Origin: Luteimonas aquatica
Lineage (GTDB): Bacteria; Pseudomonadota; Gammaproteobacteria; Xanthomonadales; Xanthomonadaceae
Direction: 5' to 3'
NCBI RefSeq assembly: GCF_022662575.1
Contig: NZ_JALBFU010000002.1
Span: forward strand, 186,001-250,000
Length of the DNA: 64,000 bases
Below the pieces are notes generated by a model. It ran no database searches. It was not told where the DNA came from and worked only from the letters and a program-made list of their open reading frames with translations. Positions 9,977 to 18,383 of this stretch are shown here, piece by piece (within the stretch, counting starts at the first letter, position 1; the number at the start of each line of letters is the position of its first letter). Made by a program: the position numbers and the translations under genes.

Positions 9977-10211
9977 TAGCTGGGCTCCGAAATCCTGGTC
10001 GTGCTTGGGTTGCGCGGACCCCCGGGTCCGCGCGCAGCGCGGGCGCCGTGAAGCGCCCGCTCGAACGCGGAATTATCGTCGCGGCCCGTCTGCGCGGTCA
10101 AACCAGCGGCGATCCCCGGCGCCGGCCGGGACCGGCGCCGGGCGTTCGCACGGAGAGGCCGCGGGCCGGTTCGGCCGAAGCCGGGCCCGGGTCATGCGAT
10201 CCTGTAGGCCT

Positions 10212-10844
10212 ATGGCCTCCAATCCGCTCGCCCGCGCCCGCTATCTCCTCGCCGCCCATACGCCCCGGCAGCTGCCGCCCGACGGCGGCTTCGAGGTCGC
10301 CTTCGCCGGCCGTTCCAACGCCGGCAAGTCCAGCGCCCTGAACGCCCTGTGCCAGCAGAACGCCCTGGCCCGCGTCTCCAAGACGCCCGGGCGCACCCAG
10401 CAGCTGGTCTATTTCGAGATCGTGCCCACGGCCAGCATGCCGCTCGAGGGCCGCTATCTGGTCGACCTGCCCGGCTACGGCTACGCCAAGGTGCCGCAGG
10501 AGCTGCAGGCGCACTGGCAGGGCTTCCTCGACAGCTACTTCGGCAGCCGCATCGCGCTGCGCGGCCTGGTGGTGGTGATGGACATCCGCCACCCGCTGAA
10601 GGACTACGACCGGCAGATGCTCGGCTACGCCGCCGAGCGCGGCCTGCCCGCGCACGTCCTGCTGACCAAGGCCGACAAGCTCTCGCGCGGCGCGGCGATG
10701 AACACCCTGCAGGCGGTGGGCCGCGAACTGGCCTCGGCCTTCGGCGACAGCGTCAGCGTGCAAACCTTCTCCGCACCGTCCAAGCAGGGCGTGGACGAGG
10801 CGCGCGCGGTGGTGGCGAACTGGTTGGACATGCGCGAGCGCTGA
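10212..10844 (+). CDS. engB: Ribosome biogenesis GTP-binding protein EngB/YihA
   Basis: An essential GTPase of the TrmE-Era-EngA-EngB group that helps assemble the large ribosomal subunit. 210 residues, matching the family length. Motifs: FAGRSNAGKSS (P-loop, about residues 31-41), TPGRTQ (G2), DLPGYGYAK (G3), TKADKL (G4) and FSAPSKQG (G5). The start MASNPLARARYLL is chosen because it matches the family N-terminus; the frame stays open about 70 codons upstream, but that part is not conserved-looking. It is convergent with the VIT transporter gene, 24 bases apart. Confidence 0.93.
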   Translation: MASNPLARARYLLAAHTPRQLPPDGGFEVAFAGRSNAGKSSALNALCQQNALARVSKTPGRTQQLVYFEIVPTASMPLEGRYLVDLPGYGYAKVPQELQAHWQGFLDSYFGSRIALRGLVVVMDIRHPLKDYDRQMLGYAAERGLPAHVLLTKADKLSRGAAMNTLQAVGRELASAFGDSVSVQTFSAPSKQGVDEARAVVANWLDMRER

Positions 10845-10868
10845 TCCCGCCGCGCCCGCGTCCGGCGC

Positions 10869-11564
10869 CTAGACCCGGACGTCGAACAGGCTGCCCACCG
10901 CCGAGGCCGCGGCCATCGCCAGCGCGCCCCAGAAAGCCACGCGCAGGCCGCCGCGCAGCACCGGCGCGCCGCCGACCCGCGCGGCCAGCGCGCCGGAGCC
11001 GAACAGGCCGAGCACGGTCACCGCCGTGACCAGCTTGCCGGCCCAGGCTTCCGGCGCCAGCAGCACCGCGGCGATCGGCAGCAGCGCGCCGCAGGAGAAG
11101 GCGCCGGCGGAGGCGAGCGCGGCCTGCAGCGGCTTGGCGCGCAGCGGCTCGGTGATGCCGAGCTCGTCGCGCGCGTGCGCGGCCAGCGCATCGTGCGCGC
11201 TGAGCTGGCGCGCCACCTCCGAGGCCAGCGCCGGTTCCAGCCCGCGCCTGACGTAGATCGCGGTCAGTTCCGCCAGCTCGCCCTGGGGATCCTCGTGCAG
11301 TTCGCGCTTCTCGATGCGCAGGTCCGCCTTTTCGGTGTCGGCCTGCGACTGCACCGAAACGTACTCGCCGGCGGCCATCGACATCGCCCCGGCCACCAGC
11401 CCGGCGATGCCGGTGGCCAGCAGCGCGGACTGTCCGGCGCCGCCGGCGGCCACGCCGACCACCAGGCCGGCGACCGAGACGATGCCGTCGTTGGCGCCGA
11501 GCACGGCTGCGCGCAGCCAGCCGCTGCGCTGGATCAGGTGGTGTTCGGAATCTCGCCTGCGCAT
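10869..11564 (-). CDS. VIT family (CCC1/VIT1-type) Fe2+/Mn2+ transporter
   Basis: A 231-residue integral membrane protein of the vacuolar iron transporter family, probably exporting or sequestering Fe2+/Mn2+. The N-terminal RSGWLRAAVLGANDGIVS is the family signature. It is followed by a Gly/Ala-rich helix pair, then MSMAAGEYVSVQSQADTEKADL, a cytoplasmic acidic loop (residues about 75-140) with metal-binding Glu residues, and three C-terminal helices. Five membrane segments can be seen. The start is set at MRRRDSEHHL, because the upstream open frame is Arg-rich and unlike the family. Confidence 0.88.
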   Translation of the reverse strand: MRRRDSEHHLIQRSGWLRAAVLGANDGIVSVAGLVVGVAAGGAGQSALLATGIAGLVAGAMSMAAGEYVSVQSQADTEKADLRIEKRELHEDPQGELAELTAIYVRRGLEPALASEVARQLSAHDALAAHARDELGITEPLRAKPLQAALASAGAFSCGALLPIAAVLLAPEAWAGKLVTAVTVLGLFGSGALAARVGGAPVLRGGLRVAFWGALAMAAASAVGSLFDVRV

Positions 11565-11689
11565 GGAGGGCGTCCGGGCATGGCCGTCGCCCGCATCATA
11601 GGCGATGGCGGTCCGGGCACTGTCGAAGCCGGACGAATTTCCCGCATCGCGGCCGAGGCGTCTTGCGCGCGCGCGGCGCGCCCATTCCG

Positions 11690-12295
11690 TCATTCGCCCG
11701 CGGCGGAAACCCCGGCATCCTCCTGCGGGTCGTCGCCGAAGGCGCATCGCGAGGCGATGGCGTCGCCGAGGTCTTTCAGGTCCTGCCTGCGCAGGCATTC
11801 GTCCAGGGCGTCGAGCGATTTCAATCGCCTTGTCGCGTGGGCGATCTCGCAATTCGCGGCATGCACCCGGGGCCAGGCCGAGTCGCCTTGCCCGAGGTTG
11901 GCCAGGGAACAGGTGCGGCCACGAAACTCACGCCAGGCCGCATGTTCCGGCGGCAGCGCGTCAGCCAGGCCGTCCGCGCCGAGCGCCTGCAGCCTTGCGC
12001 GGATCCGCTCCACCCGCTCGCGCAGCGAGGCGTCGATCCGGCACAGCTGCGCGCCGGCGCGCACGCGCATGTCCGAACTTCCCTCGCGATCGGGATTCAA
12101 GGCGGCCGCCTGTGCCTGCAGTTGCCCGCAGTTGGCCTCGGGCGGATCGATCCGCTGCGGCCCCGACGGCCCTTGCGCTGCGGCAACGGCCGCAAAAACG
12201 GGCAGGCACAGGGAAAGCGCCGCAAGGCGCGCGGCGTTCCCGGGCGCCCTCGTCCAGGCCATCTTCCGTCGCGTCCTCGAATTTCGAGATGTCAT
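11690..12295 (-). CDS. Exported protein with LprI/DUF1311-like domain
   Basis: 201 residues with a signal peptide ending near VAAAQG. The middle carries the pattern of the lysozyme-inhibitor LprI N-terminal domain (DUF1311): an AAWREFRGRTCSLA block, about 20 residues later HAANCEIAHATRRLKSL, with paired cysteines. Some relatives inhibit lysozyme; most are uncharacterised. The start at 12295 is supported by an AGGGGGG ribosome-binding site five bases upstream. A downstream ATG at 12262 is possible and would give a shorter signal peptide. It lies beside another small exported protein gene in the same direction. Confidence 0.6.
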   Translation of the reverse strand: MTSRNSRTRRKMAWTRAPGNAARLAALSLCLPVFAAVAAAQGPSGPQRIDPPEANCGQLQAQAAALNPDREGSSDMRVRAGAQLCRIDASLRERVERIRARLQALGADGLADALPPEHAAWREFRGRTCSLANLGQGDSAWPRVHAANCEIAHATRRLKSLDALDECLRRQDLKDLGDAIASRCAFGDDPQEDAGVSAAGE

Positions 12296-12331
12296 CGCTG
12301 CCCCCCTGTGGATGTCCGATCCGTGGCCCCG

Positions 12332-12835
12332 CTATTCGCCGCCGCTTTGCTCCGCCCCGCACAGCATCAGGTCGGCGAGCAGCTGATGGTGGCGGGCGAT
12401 GTCCGCTTCGCCCAGCGCGGCCGGATCGCCCAGCGCGCGCAGTTGCTCGCGCATCGCCTTGCAGCGCGCCGCCAGCGCCTTGTCCGACGCGGTGGCCGGC
12501 GGCTCGCCTTGCGCGCCGTCGAGGTCAGACACCGCGGCGGAGACGCGTCCGTCGCCGCGCGGGAACACGTCCACGCGGTAGAGGAAACGCCTGCCGGCGC
12601 ACGCGGCGACCGACCAGTGCTCGATGGCGCCGCCGGCCCGCTGCTCCACGATCCTGGCGCCGGCGATCCCGCCGGAAGGGCAGTCCGGGTGCCGCAGGTC
12701 GTGCCATTCGGCCACCTCGCGGCTCACCGCCGCGATCTGCGCCTTGGGCACGGTGCTGTCGCGAACGCCCGCGGCATGCGCGGCGCCGGCCGCCAGCGCG
12801 AGCATCGAGACCGCGATGGCCAGCGGCGCGCGCAC
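12332..12835 (-). CDS. Small exported protein of unknown function (GTG start)
   Basis: A 167-residue exported protein read from a GTG at 12835, 12 bases after the aminopeptidase stop codon. That start gives a convincing signal peptide (VRAPLAIAVSMLALAAGAAHA); the only in-frame ATG (12805) would cut the signal in half. The mature part has cysteines in a DCPSGG context, SVAACAG, LAARCKAM and LMLCG, four in all, suggesting two disulfides. A basic-aromatic FLYRVDVFPRGDGR strand is the only other landmark. No family recognised. It is probably translated from the aminopeptidase transcript. Confidence 0.65.
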   Translation of the reverse strand: MRAPLAIAVSMLALAAGAAHAAGVRDSTVPKAQIAAVSREVAEWHDLRHPDCPSGGIAGARIVEQRAGGAIEHWSVAACAGRRFLYRVDVFPRGDGRVSAAVSDLDGAQGEPPATASDKALAARCKAMREQLRALGDPAALGEADIARHHQLLADLMLCGAEQSGGE

Positions 12836-12846
12836 GGCGACCGCGC

Positions 12847-14265
12847 TCAGTCCGCCCGGCCCGCGCGCCGCTTGAGCAGCGCGTAGACCGCGCGCAATCC
12901 CTGCGCCTCGCCGCCGGCCGGGCGGCCCGGGCGGTCGTTGTCGTTCCACGAGTACACGTCCAGGTGCGCCCATTTCTGCTCGGCCGGCACGAAGCGCTCC
13001 AGGTACAGCGCGGCGGTGACGCTGCCGGCCATGCGCGAGGGGCCGCCGTTGGCGAGGTCGGCGATGTTGCTGGTGAGATAGCGCAGGTACGGGCGCCACA
13101 GCGGCATGCGCCACAACGGGTCGCGCGTCTCCAGGCCGGCGTCGAGCCAGCCCTGCGCCAGCGCCTCGTCGTTGGCGTACAGCGCCGGCAGGTCGGGGCC
13201 GAGCGCGATGCGCGCCGCGCCGGTGAGCGTGGCGAAATCGATCAGCCACTCGGGCTTGTCCTCGGCGGCCAGGGCGAGCGCGTCGCACAGGATCACGCGG
13301 CCCTCGGCGTCGGTGTTGTCGATCTCCACGCTCACGCCCTTGCGCGTGGCGATCACCTCGCCAGGGCGGAAGGCGTTCGGTCCGATGGAATTCTCCACCG
13401 CCGGCACCAGCAGGGTCAGGCGCAGCGGCAGCTTGCGCGCCATGACCAGCTCGGCCAGGGCGAGCGCATGCGCGGCGCCGCCCATGTCCTTCTTCATGTT
13501 GCGCATGCCGTCGGCCGGCTTGATGTCCAGGCCGCCGGTGTCGAAGCACACGCCCTTGCCGACCAGGGTGACGTGCGGGTGCGCCTCGTCCCCCCAGTCC
13601 AGGCGCAGCAGCCGCGGCGCGCGGTGCGAGGCGCGGCCCACGGCGTGGATGGCCGGGAAGTTCTGCGCCAGCAGGTCGTCGCCGACGATGCTCCGGAAGC
13701 GCGCGCCGTGCGCCTGCGCGATCTCGCGCGCGATCGCTTCCAGCTGCTCCGGTCCCATGTCCTCGGTGGGCGTGTTGATCATGTCGCGCACGCGCGTGCA
13801 GGCGCGCAGCAGGTCGGCGGTCTCGGCATCGAGCGCCTCCACCGCCAGCTGCGCCGGCGCGCGCGGCGCCTGACGGTAGCGCGTGTAGCGATAGGCGCCT
13901 AGCCCCCAGCCCAGGTGCAGGGCGCGCAGCGCCGCGTCCTCGATCGCCGCGTCCAGCCGCCACGCGCCGGGCGGCAGCACGGAGGGCGCGTGCGCGTAGG
14001 CGAAGGGATCGAGCGGATCGCCGATGCCGAGCACCGCGCCGGCGAAGCCGCCGTCGCGCCCGGGCAGCGTCAGCATCGAGCCGGGCGAGGCGTCGAAGCC
14101 GTGCGCCAGCAGCCACTGCGCCAGCGCCGGCGTCTGCCGTTCGCGCCAGGCGGCCAGGTGGTCGCGGTGGATCAGGTACAGCGGCCGCGGCGCCTGCGCG
14201 GAGTCGTTCGCTTCGACGTCAGATCGCGCGGGGTCGAGTCGGACGAATCCGTTGGGAAGGGTCAT
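12847..14265 (-). CDS. Leucyl aminopeptidase family protein (peptidase M17)
   Basis: A cytoplasmic dizinc or manganese aminopeptidase that removes N-terminal residues from peptides. 472 residues. The C-terminal catalytic domain has VGKGVCFDTGGLDIKP (first metal-binding Lys/Asp region), then NMKKDMGGAAH and VEIDNTDAEGR (metal-binding Asp and Glu plus catalytic Arg). The N-terminal domain is shorter and less conserved, as in the PepB-like branch of the family. The ATG at 14265 overlaps the HAD-gene stop as ATGA, which implies translational coupling. Short for PepA (about 500), normal for this branch. Confidence 0.9.
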   Translation of the reverse strand: MTLPNGFVRLDPARSDVEANDSAQAPRPLYLIHRDHLAAWRERQTPALAQWLLAHGFDASPGSMLTLPGRDGGFAGAVLGIGDPLDPFAYAHAPSVLPPGAWRLDAAIEDAALRALHLGWGLGAYRYTRYRQAPRAPAQLAVEALDAETADLLRACTRVRDMINTPTEDMGPEQLEAIAREIAQAHGARFRSIVGDDLLAQNFPAIHAVGRASHRAPRLLRLDWGDEAHPHVTLVGKGVCFDTGGLDIKPADGMRNMKKDMGGAAHALALAELVMARKLPLRLTLLVPAVENSIGPNAFRPGEVIATRKGVSVEIDNTDAEGRVILCDALALAAEDKPEWLIDFATLTGAARIALGPDLPALYANDEALAQGWLDAGLETRDPLWRMPLWRPYLRYLTSNIADLANGGPSRMAGSVTAALYLERFVPAEQKWAHLDVYSWNDNDRPGRPAGGEAQGLRAVYALLKRRAGRAD

Positions 14266-14987
14266 GCGCAGGCGGCTCTGGAAGGAACGCAAAGGGGAGC
14301 GGCGTCGAGCCAGTCGGCCAGCGCCGTGAGCGTGTCGAACTCGAGGTCGGGACGCGGATCGGGATGCGGCCACGGCCCCTGTTCGCGGTTGATCCAGCAG
14401 GTGCGAAGGCCCGCGCGCGCGGCGCCGACCACGTCCAGTTCGATGTCGTCGCCCACGTGCAGCACCTCGGCCGGGGCCACGCCCAGGCGCTCGCACGCGG
14501 CCAGGAAGATGCCCGGCTCGGGCTTGGCCTGGCCGTGCTCGTGCGCGCGCAGGTAGAAGCGGAAATGGTGCGCCAGGCCGATGCGCTGCAGGTCGGCGTT
14601 GCCGTTGCTCAGCGCCGCCACCGGCACGCGCGCGGCGATGCGCGCCAGCGCCTCGAGGCTGTCGGGATAGCACTCCACCTGGTTGCGCGCGGCGTAGAAG
14701 GTCTCGTAGGCGGCGTCGGCCAGCGCCGGGTCGGCGCCGCTCTCGCGCAGCGCATGCACCAGGGTCAGGCGCCGCAGCGCGCCGATGTCGTGCATCAGCT
14801 GCGGGTTCTCGGCGAACACGCGCTCGCGCAGGGCGCGCATCACGGGGATCGGGAACAGCTGCGCCGTGCGCGGGCTGTGCGCGCGGAACCAGTCGTCCAG
14901 CACCTGCTCGATGCGCGCGGCGATCGGCGCGAACGGCCAGAGCGTGTCGTCGAGATCCAGGGTGATGGCGCGGACGGGGAAACTCAC
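14262..14987 (-). CDS. HAD-superfamily hydrolase (YigB-like phosphatase)
   Basis: A 241-residue cytoplasmic phosphatase. Motif I is LDLDDTLWP near the N-terminus, motif II ALSNGNAD, motif III lysine in HGQAKPEP, and motif IV HVGDDIELDVVGA. A helical cap lies between motifs I and II, giving subfamily IA, like E. coli YigB (FMN phosphatase). The substrate is not provable from sequence. The start is a GTG at 14987 (reading VSFPVRAITLDLDDT), because no ATG lies close to motif I; upstream open frame is Arg/Pro junk. Its stop overlaps the aminopeptidase start. Confidence 0.85.
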   Translation of the reverse strand: MSFPVRAITLDLDDTLWPFAPIAARIEQVLDDWFRAHSPRTAQLFPIPVMRALRERVFAENPQLMHDIGALRRLTLVHALRESGADPALADAAYETFYAARNQVECYPDSLEALARIAARVPVAALSNGNADLQRIGLAHHFRFYLRAHEHGQAKPEPGIFLAACERLGVAPAEVLHVGDDIELDVVGAARAGLRTCWINREQGPWPHPDPRPDLEFDTLTALADWLDAAPLCVPSRAACA

Positions 14988-15039
14988 CCGCGTATGGTAC
15001 GGGATTCGATCTTCGGCGGCCCTGCGCGGCCGCGCGCGT

Positions 15040-15561
15040 CTAGCGCTCGGAGATTTCGGTCGCCGCTTCCGCCGGGCGCGGCGGCGCGCTCCAGGTGGGG
15101 TCCGGTCGCCGCCTGCGGTCGGCCGGAGACGGCGTTTCGGGGGTGGCGGCCTGCGCCTCGCCCGCGTCGCCGCCCTCGGCCTGCGTATCGCGTGCGACCT
15201 CGTCGGCGGTCGCGGCCGCCGTGTCGGCGGTCTGCGCGGCATCGGCGGCCTGCCCGGCCGCGGACTTGGCCGTGGCGGCGGCCAGCGTACTCTGCAGCGA
15301 GGCGAACAGGCCCGAGAGCGTGCCGATCAGCTGGATCCAGCGCGCGCCGTTGAGACCGCCGAGCCGGCGGAAGGCGCGCGCCGGCCGCGCGCGCCCGACC
15401 AGAAAACCGGCGGCCAGGCCGGCGATCAGGATCCGCGTCGGCGTCCAGCTTTCCCGCCAGGTGGTTTTGAGCGAGGTGGCGTGGGCCTGCGTCTGCTCCA
15501 GGCGCCCCTCGACCAGGCGCTCGCTGCGGATCACGCGCTGCTTGAGCGTCTCGAACTTCAT
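15040..15561 (-). CDS. Small membrane protein, third gene of a yqjD-yqjE-yqjK-like operon
   Basis: 173 residues. The N-terminus (MKFETLKQRVIRSERLVEGRLEQ) is charged and helical. One hydrophobic segment follows (RILIAGLAAGFLVGR, about residues 43-57), then an Ala/Thr/Asp-rich low-complexity C-terminal half. ATG at 15561 overlaps the stop of the upstream gene as ATGA. Position and topology match the third gene (yqjK-like) in enterobacterial yqjDEK operons, though sequence similarity is weak. Function unknown; probably stress-related membrane organisation. Confidence 0.7.
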   Translation of the reverse strand: MKFETLKQRVIRSERLVEGRLEQTQAHATSLKTTWRESWTPTRILIAGLAAGFLVGRARPARAFRRLGGLNGARWIQLIGTLSGLFASLQSTLAAATAKSAAGQAADAAQTADTAAATADEVARDTQAEGGDAGEAQAATPETPSPADRRRRPDPTWSAPPRPAEAATEISER

Positions 15562-16058
15562 GGTGCGGAGGAGCGCGGTGCAGAGGGGCCCGGCGCGGAG
15601 GGGTGCGGCCGCGCGTCCGGCGTGGCGGCGCCCTCGTCTTCCTCGTCGCCGATGCCCAGCCGCGCCAGCTGCCGCCGCGTGGCGTGCATGCCGGCGTAGT
15701 CGAAGAACACCGACACCCGCCAGGCGGCCAGGCCGGTGACCAGCAGGCTCAGCGCCGCGGCGATCGAGATCGATGCCAGCCACGAGAGCCCGAGCGCCTG
15801 CAGCAGCGCGATCAGCGCGCCCATCGTCAGCAGCCAGGAGGAGGCGCCGAACACGATCGCCACCGCCAGCCACGCCAGCGCGCGCCCGGTCGCGCTGCGC
15901 GCCAGCGCCAAGTCGGCGCCGATCAGGTGCCGCAGCGCGCGTCCGGTGTCGAGGGCGGAGTCGAGCGTGGCGCGCCCCGCGCTGCGGATGCGGCGCACGC
16001 TCTCGTCCAGATGCGGCGCCTTGGCGGTGCCGGCATCCTGGTGCGGTGCCTCGTTCAC
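15558..16058 (-). CDS. Phage-holin-family/YqjE-like membrane protein
   Basis: 166 residues with two adjacent transmembrane helices (WLAVAIVFGASSWLLTMGALIALLQALG and ISIAAALSLLVTGLAAWRVSVFF), flanked by a charged N-terminal region and a Pro/Ser-rich acidic tail. This is the pattern of the YqjE/Holin-X family, annotated as holin by fold but encoded outside prophages. Here it lies between a DUF883 gene and a small membrane gene in a tight operon, as yqjE does in E. coli. A lytic role is not indicated: no endolysin or phage genes are nearby. Confidence 0.75.
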   Translation of the reverse strand: MNEAPHQDAGTAKAPHLDESVRRIRSAGRATLDSALDTGRALRHLIGADLALARSATGRALAWLAVAIVFGASSWLLTMGALIALLQALGLSWLASISIAAALSLLVTGLAAWRVSVFFDYAGMHATRRQLARLGIGDEEDEGAATPDARPHPSAPGPSAPRSSAP

Positions 16059-16087
16059 GGCGTTCCCCTGCAGATGCAGAGCCCCGC

Positions 16088-16453
16088 TTACTTGTCGCCG
16101 CCGCCGCGCGCGAGCTTGGCGATGATGAAGCCGGCGGCGAAGGCGACGCCGAAGGAAGCCAGCGGACGCTCGCGGATCAGGTCGGCGGCGCTGTCGAGCA
16201 GGTCGTGCCCCTTGTCCAGCAGCGCATCGACCTGTTCGCGCGCGGCCGCGCCGCCCTGCTCGAGCGCGGCGATGCCGGCCAGCGCGCCGTCGGCCAGGTC
16301 GGCCTTCATCTGCGCGCGGCCCACGCGCGCTTCCTCGCCCGCGGCGCTGGCGGCGTTGCGCACCGCCTCGCCGGCATGGCTGGCGGCGTCCTTCAGATGG
16401 GTGCCGGCTTCGCCGAGGTTGCTCTTGAAGTTTTCGCTTGCAGTGGGATTCAT
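16088..16453 (-). CDS. DUF883 (YqjD/ElaB-family) membrane-anchored protein
   Basis: 121 residues. A long amphipathic Ala-rich coiled region (about residues 1-95) with repeated Ala/Glu/Lys heptads ends in a single C-terminal membrane anchor (ASFGVAFAAGFIIAKLARGGG). That is the architecture of ElaB/YqjD/YgaM, which bind ribosomes at the inner membrane in stationary phase in E. coli. First gene of a three-gene operon with the YqjE-like and YqjK-like genes. A GGAG-containing region lies just before the ATG. Family call good; the ribosome-binding role is inferred from E. coli. Confidence 0.85.
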   Translation of the reverse strand: MNPTASENFKSNLGEAGTHLKDAASHAGEAVRNAASAAGEEARVGRAQMKADLADGALAGIAALEQGGAAAREQVDALLDKGHDLLDSAADLIRERPLASFGVAFAAGFIIAKLARGGGDK

Positions 16454-16543
16454 CGTGAACTCCTTTGCTTGAAACGAATGGTCCGGGTCGATAGTGCGGG
16501 AAACGGGGTTGCCGCGGGGTTAAGACGGCGTGGACGGTTCACG

Positions 16544-18019
16544 TCAGCGCATCAGTAGATTACCGGTGCCGCCGCCGCGCAGCACGCGCAAAACCAGCTG
16601 TTGCGGCTTCTTGTCGAAGCTGGCGCGGAAACCTGACAGGTCGCTGAAGTCGCCGTTGCTGCCGTCCACCACGATGTCGTTCGGGCGCAGCCCGCTGTTC
16701 CAGGCGCGGCTGCCGCGCGTCACCGTGCCGACCTGCAGGCCGCCGCCGGCGCCCATCTGCTGCAGCTGCTGGCGCGTGGCCTCGTCCAGCTCCTTGAACG
16801 TGGCGCCGGCCAGGCGCGGATCGAGCGCGCCGCCGTCCACCGCGCGCGGGCTTTCCTTCAGCGTCGCGCTGAGCTGCAGCGGCTTGCCCTCGCGGCGCAC
16901 GTCCAGCGCGACGCGGCTGCCCACGTCCTGCAGGCCCTCGAAGTTGTGCAGCGCCGGGCCGTTGTCCACGCGCTGGCCGTTGGCCGAGAGCACCACGTCG
17001 CCCGGCTGCAGGCCGGCGGCGGCCGCCGCCGAGCCCGGGAACACGCGCGTGACCAGCGCCCCGCGCGGCTCGTCCAGGCCCAGGCCCTTGGCCAGGCGCT
17101 CGTCGACGTTCTGCGTCTCGATGCCGAGCGTGCCGCGCTTGACCTCGCCGGTGCTGACCAGCTGGTCCTTGATGTTGCGCGCCATGTTGATCGGGATCGC
17201 GAAGCCCAGGCCGATGTTGCCGGCCATGCTGCCGCGCGGGTTGAAGCTGGCGGTGTTGATGCCGACCAGCTCGCCGCGCAGGTTGACCAGCGGCCCGCCG
17301 GAGTTGCCGGGGTTGATCGAGGCGTCGGTCTGGATGAAGTTCTGGAAGCCGGCCACCGGGATGCCGCTGCGGCCCACCGCCGAGACGATGCCCGAGGTCA
17401 CCGTCTGCCCCAGGCCGTAGGGGTTGCCCATCGCCACCACGAAATCGCCCACCTGCAGCGCGTCGCTGTTGCCCAGCGGGATCGCGGTGAGGTTCTTGGC
17501 CGGGATGCGGATCAGCGCCACGTCGGTGTCGGGGTCGGAGCCGAGGAACTCGGCCTCCAGCGTGCGCCCGTCGGCGAGCGTGACCGAGACGCCGTCGGCG
17601 TTCACCACCACATGGTGGTTGGTGAGCACGTAGCCGTTCTGCGCGTCGATGATCACGCCCGAGCCGAGCGCGCGCTCGACCCGTTCGCGCGGCATGTCGG
17701 GGATGCCGAAGAAGCGGCGGAAGAAGGGATCGTCGGCGAACGGCCCGAGCGGGCTGGCCACGCGCACGGTCTGCCGGCTGTACACGCTCACCACCGCCGG
17801 GGTGGCGCGCTTGAGCATCGGCGCCAGCGAGGGCAGGGCCTGGCCTTCCACGGTCGCGGGCAGGGCCGCCAGTCCGGTGGGCAGCGCGGCCGGTACGGCC
17901 GATTCGGCGTGCGCCGGCCGCTCCAGGCCGTCGCGCAGGGCGGTGGCGGCGAAGCCGCCGAAGGCGGCGGCCAGGGTCAGGGCCAGCAGGGTCTTGGTGG
18001 GCGTGGACAGGCGACGCAT
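16544..18019 (-). CDS. Do-family periplasmic serine endoprotease (DegP/DegQ/MucD-like)
   Basis: A periplasmic protease-chaperone for misfolded envelope proteins. 491 residues: N-terminal signal anchor (KTLLALTLAAAFGGFAATAL), a trypsin-like domain (about 60-270) and two PDZ domains (about 285-380 and 400-485). The catalytic triad is visible: His136 in TNHHVV, Asp166 in DTDVALI, Ser240 in NPGNSGGP. The substrate loop LGSGVIIDAQNGYVLT is canonical. Length fits DegP/DegQ/MucD. No sigma-E gene cluster is adjacent. The gene is divergent from the nrdJ region. Confidence 0.93.
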   Translation of the reverse strand: MRRLSTPTKTLLALTLAAAFGGFAATALRDGLERPAHAESAVPAALPTGLAALPATVEGQALPSLAPMLKRATPAVVSVYSRQTVRVASPLGPFADDPFFRRFFGIPDMPRERVERALGSGVIIDAQNGYVLTNHHVVVNADGVSVTLADGRTLEAEFLGSDPDTDVALIRIPAKNLTAIPLGNSDALQVGDFVVAMGNPYGLGQTVTSGIVSAVGRSGIPVAGFQNFIQTDASINPGNSGGPLVNLRGELVGINTASFNPRGSMAGNIGLGFAIPINMARNIKDQLVSTGEVKRGTLGIETQNVDERLAKGLGLDEPRGALVTRVFPGSAAAAAGLQPGDVVLSANGQRVDNGPALHNFEGLQDVGSRVALDVRREGKPLQLSATLKESPRAVDGGALDPRLAGATFKELDEATRQQLQQMGAGGGLQVGTVTRGSRAWNSGLRPNDIVVDGSNGDFSDLSGFRASFDKKPQQLVLRVLRGGGTGNLLMR

Positions 18020-18175
18020 GGGGTCCTCGTGATGGATGGAATGCGGCGCGCCGGCCCAGTCTGCCCGATCGGGGCGGGAGACGGCTCGCGCGCCGGATGA
18101 AGATGTTCAGTTTTGGCGTTGACCGTTTAATCGGGGATGAAGTTTCGCCGGCCGGCGGCCGCTCCGGTGCGCGAG

Positions 18176-18205
18176 GCCTGCCTCCGGGGCGATCCGGAGG
18201 CAGGC
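18176..18205. repeat. Perfect 12-bp inverted repeat upstream of the nrdJ promoter
   Basis: GCCTGCCTCCGG (18176-18187) and its exact complement (18194-18205) flank a 6-base loop. Neither side has a T run, so it is not an obvious terminator. It could be a REP-like hairpin or a structure between the two divergent transcription units. Confidence 0.5.
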
Positions 18206-18324
18206 TGGCCCGGTCCGAAGGGGCGCCGGACGTCCGTGCGGAAGGGGGCGGAAGCCGTCCGTCAGCAGCGCGCCACCGGCGTGTCCGGCATCACAAAAAT
18301 TTTTGCCGGAATCGATTTTTCCGG

Positions 18325-18353
18325 TTGACACCGCCCTTGCCCCGGCGTAGTTT
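18325..18353 (+). promoter_or_regulatory. Probable sigma-70 promoter of nrdJ
   Basis: TTGACA at 18325-18330, a 17-base spacer and TAGTTT at 18348-18353. The -35 is a perfect match, the -10 is weak. An AT-rich stretch immediately upstream (18291-18320, with AAAAATTTTT and GATTTTT) resembles an UP element. Transcription would start about 18360, leaving a leader of about 285 bases. Confidence 0.55.
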
Positions 18354-18367
18354 GACCTCCCGTTCGG

Positions 18368-18383
18368 CCACAAGATATTGGGG
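18368..18383 (+). promoter_or_regulatory. Candidate NrdR box
   Basis: CCACAAGATATTGGGG is a near-palindrome resembling the 16-bp NrdR box (core consensus close to ACAnnATATnnTGT). It sits at the expected transcription start of nrdJ, where a repressor would block polymerase. NrdR boxes usually occur in pairs about 31 bp apart centre to centre; no convincing second copy was found, which lowers confidence. Confidence 0.4.

Noticed and set aside
15558-16058. Prophage holin
   Set aside because: The protein belongs to the YqjE-like chromosomal family in a yqjD/E/K-like operon; no lysin or phage structural genes are present.
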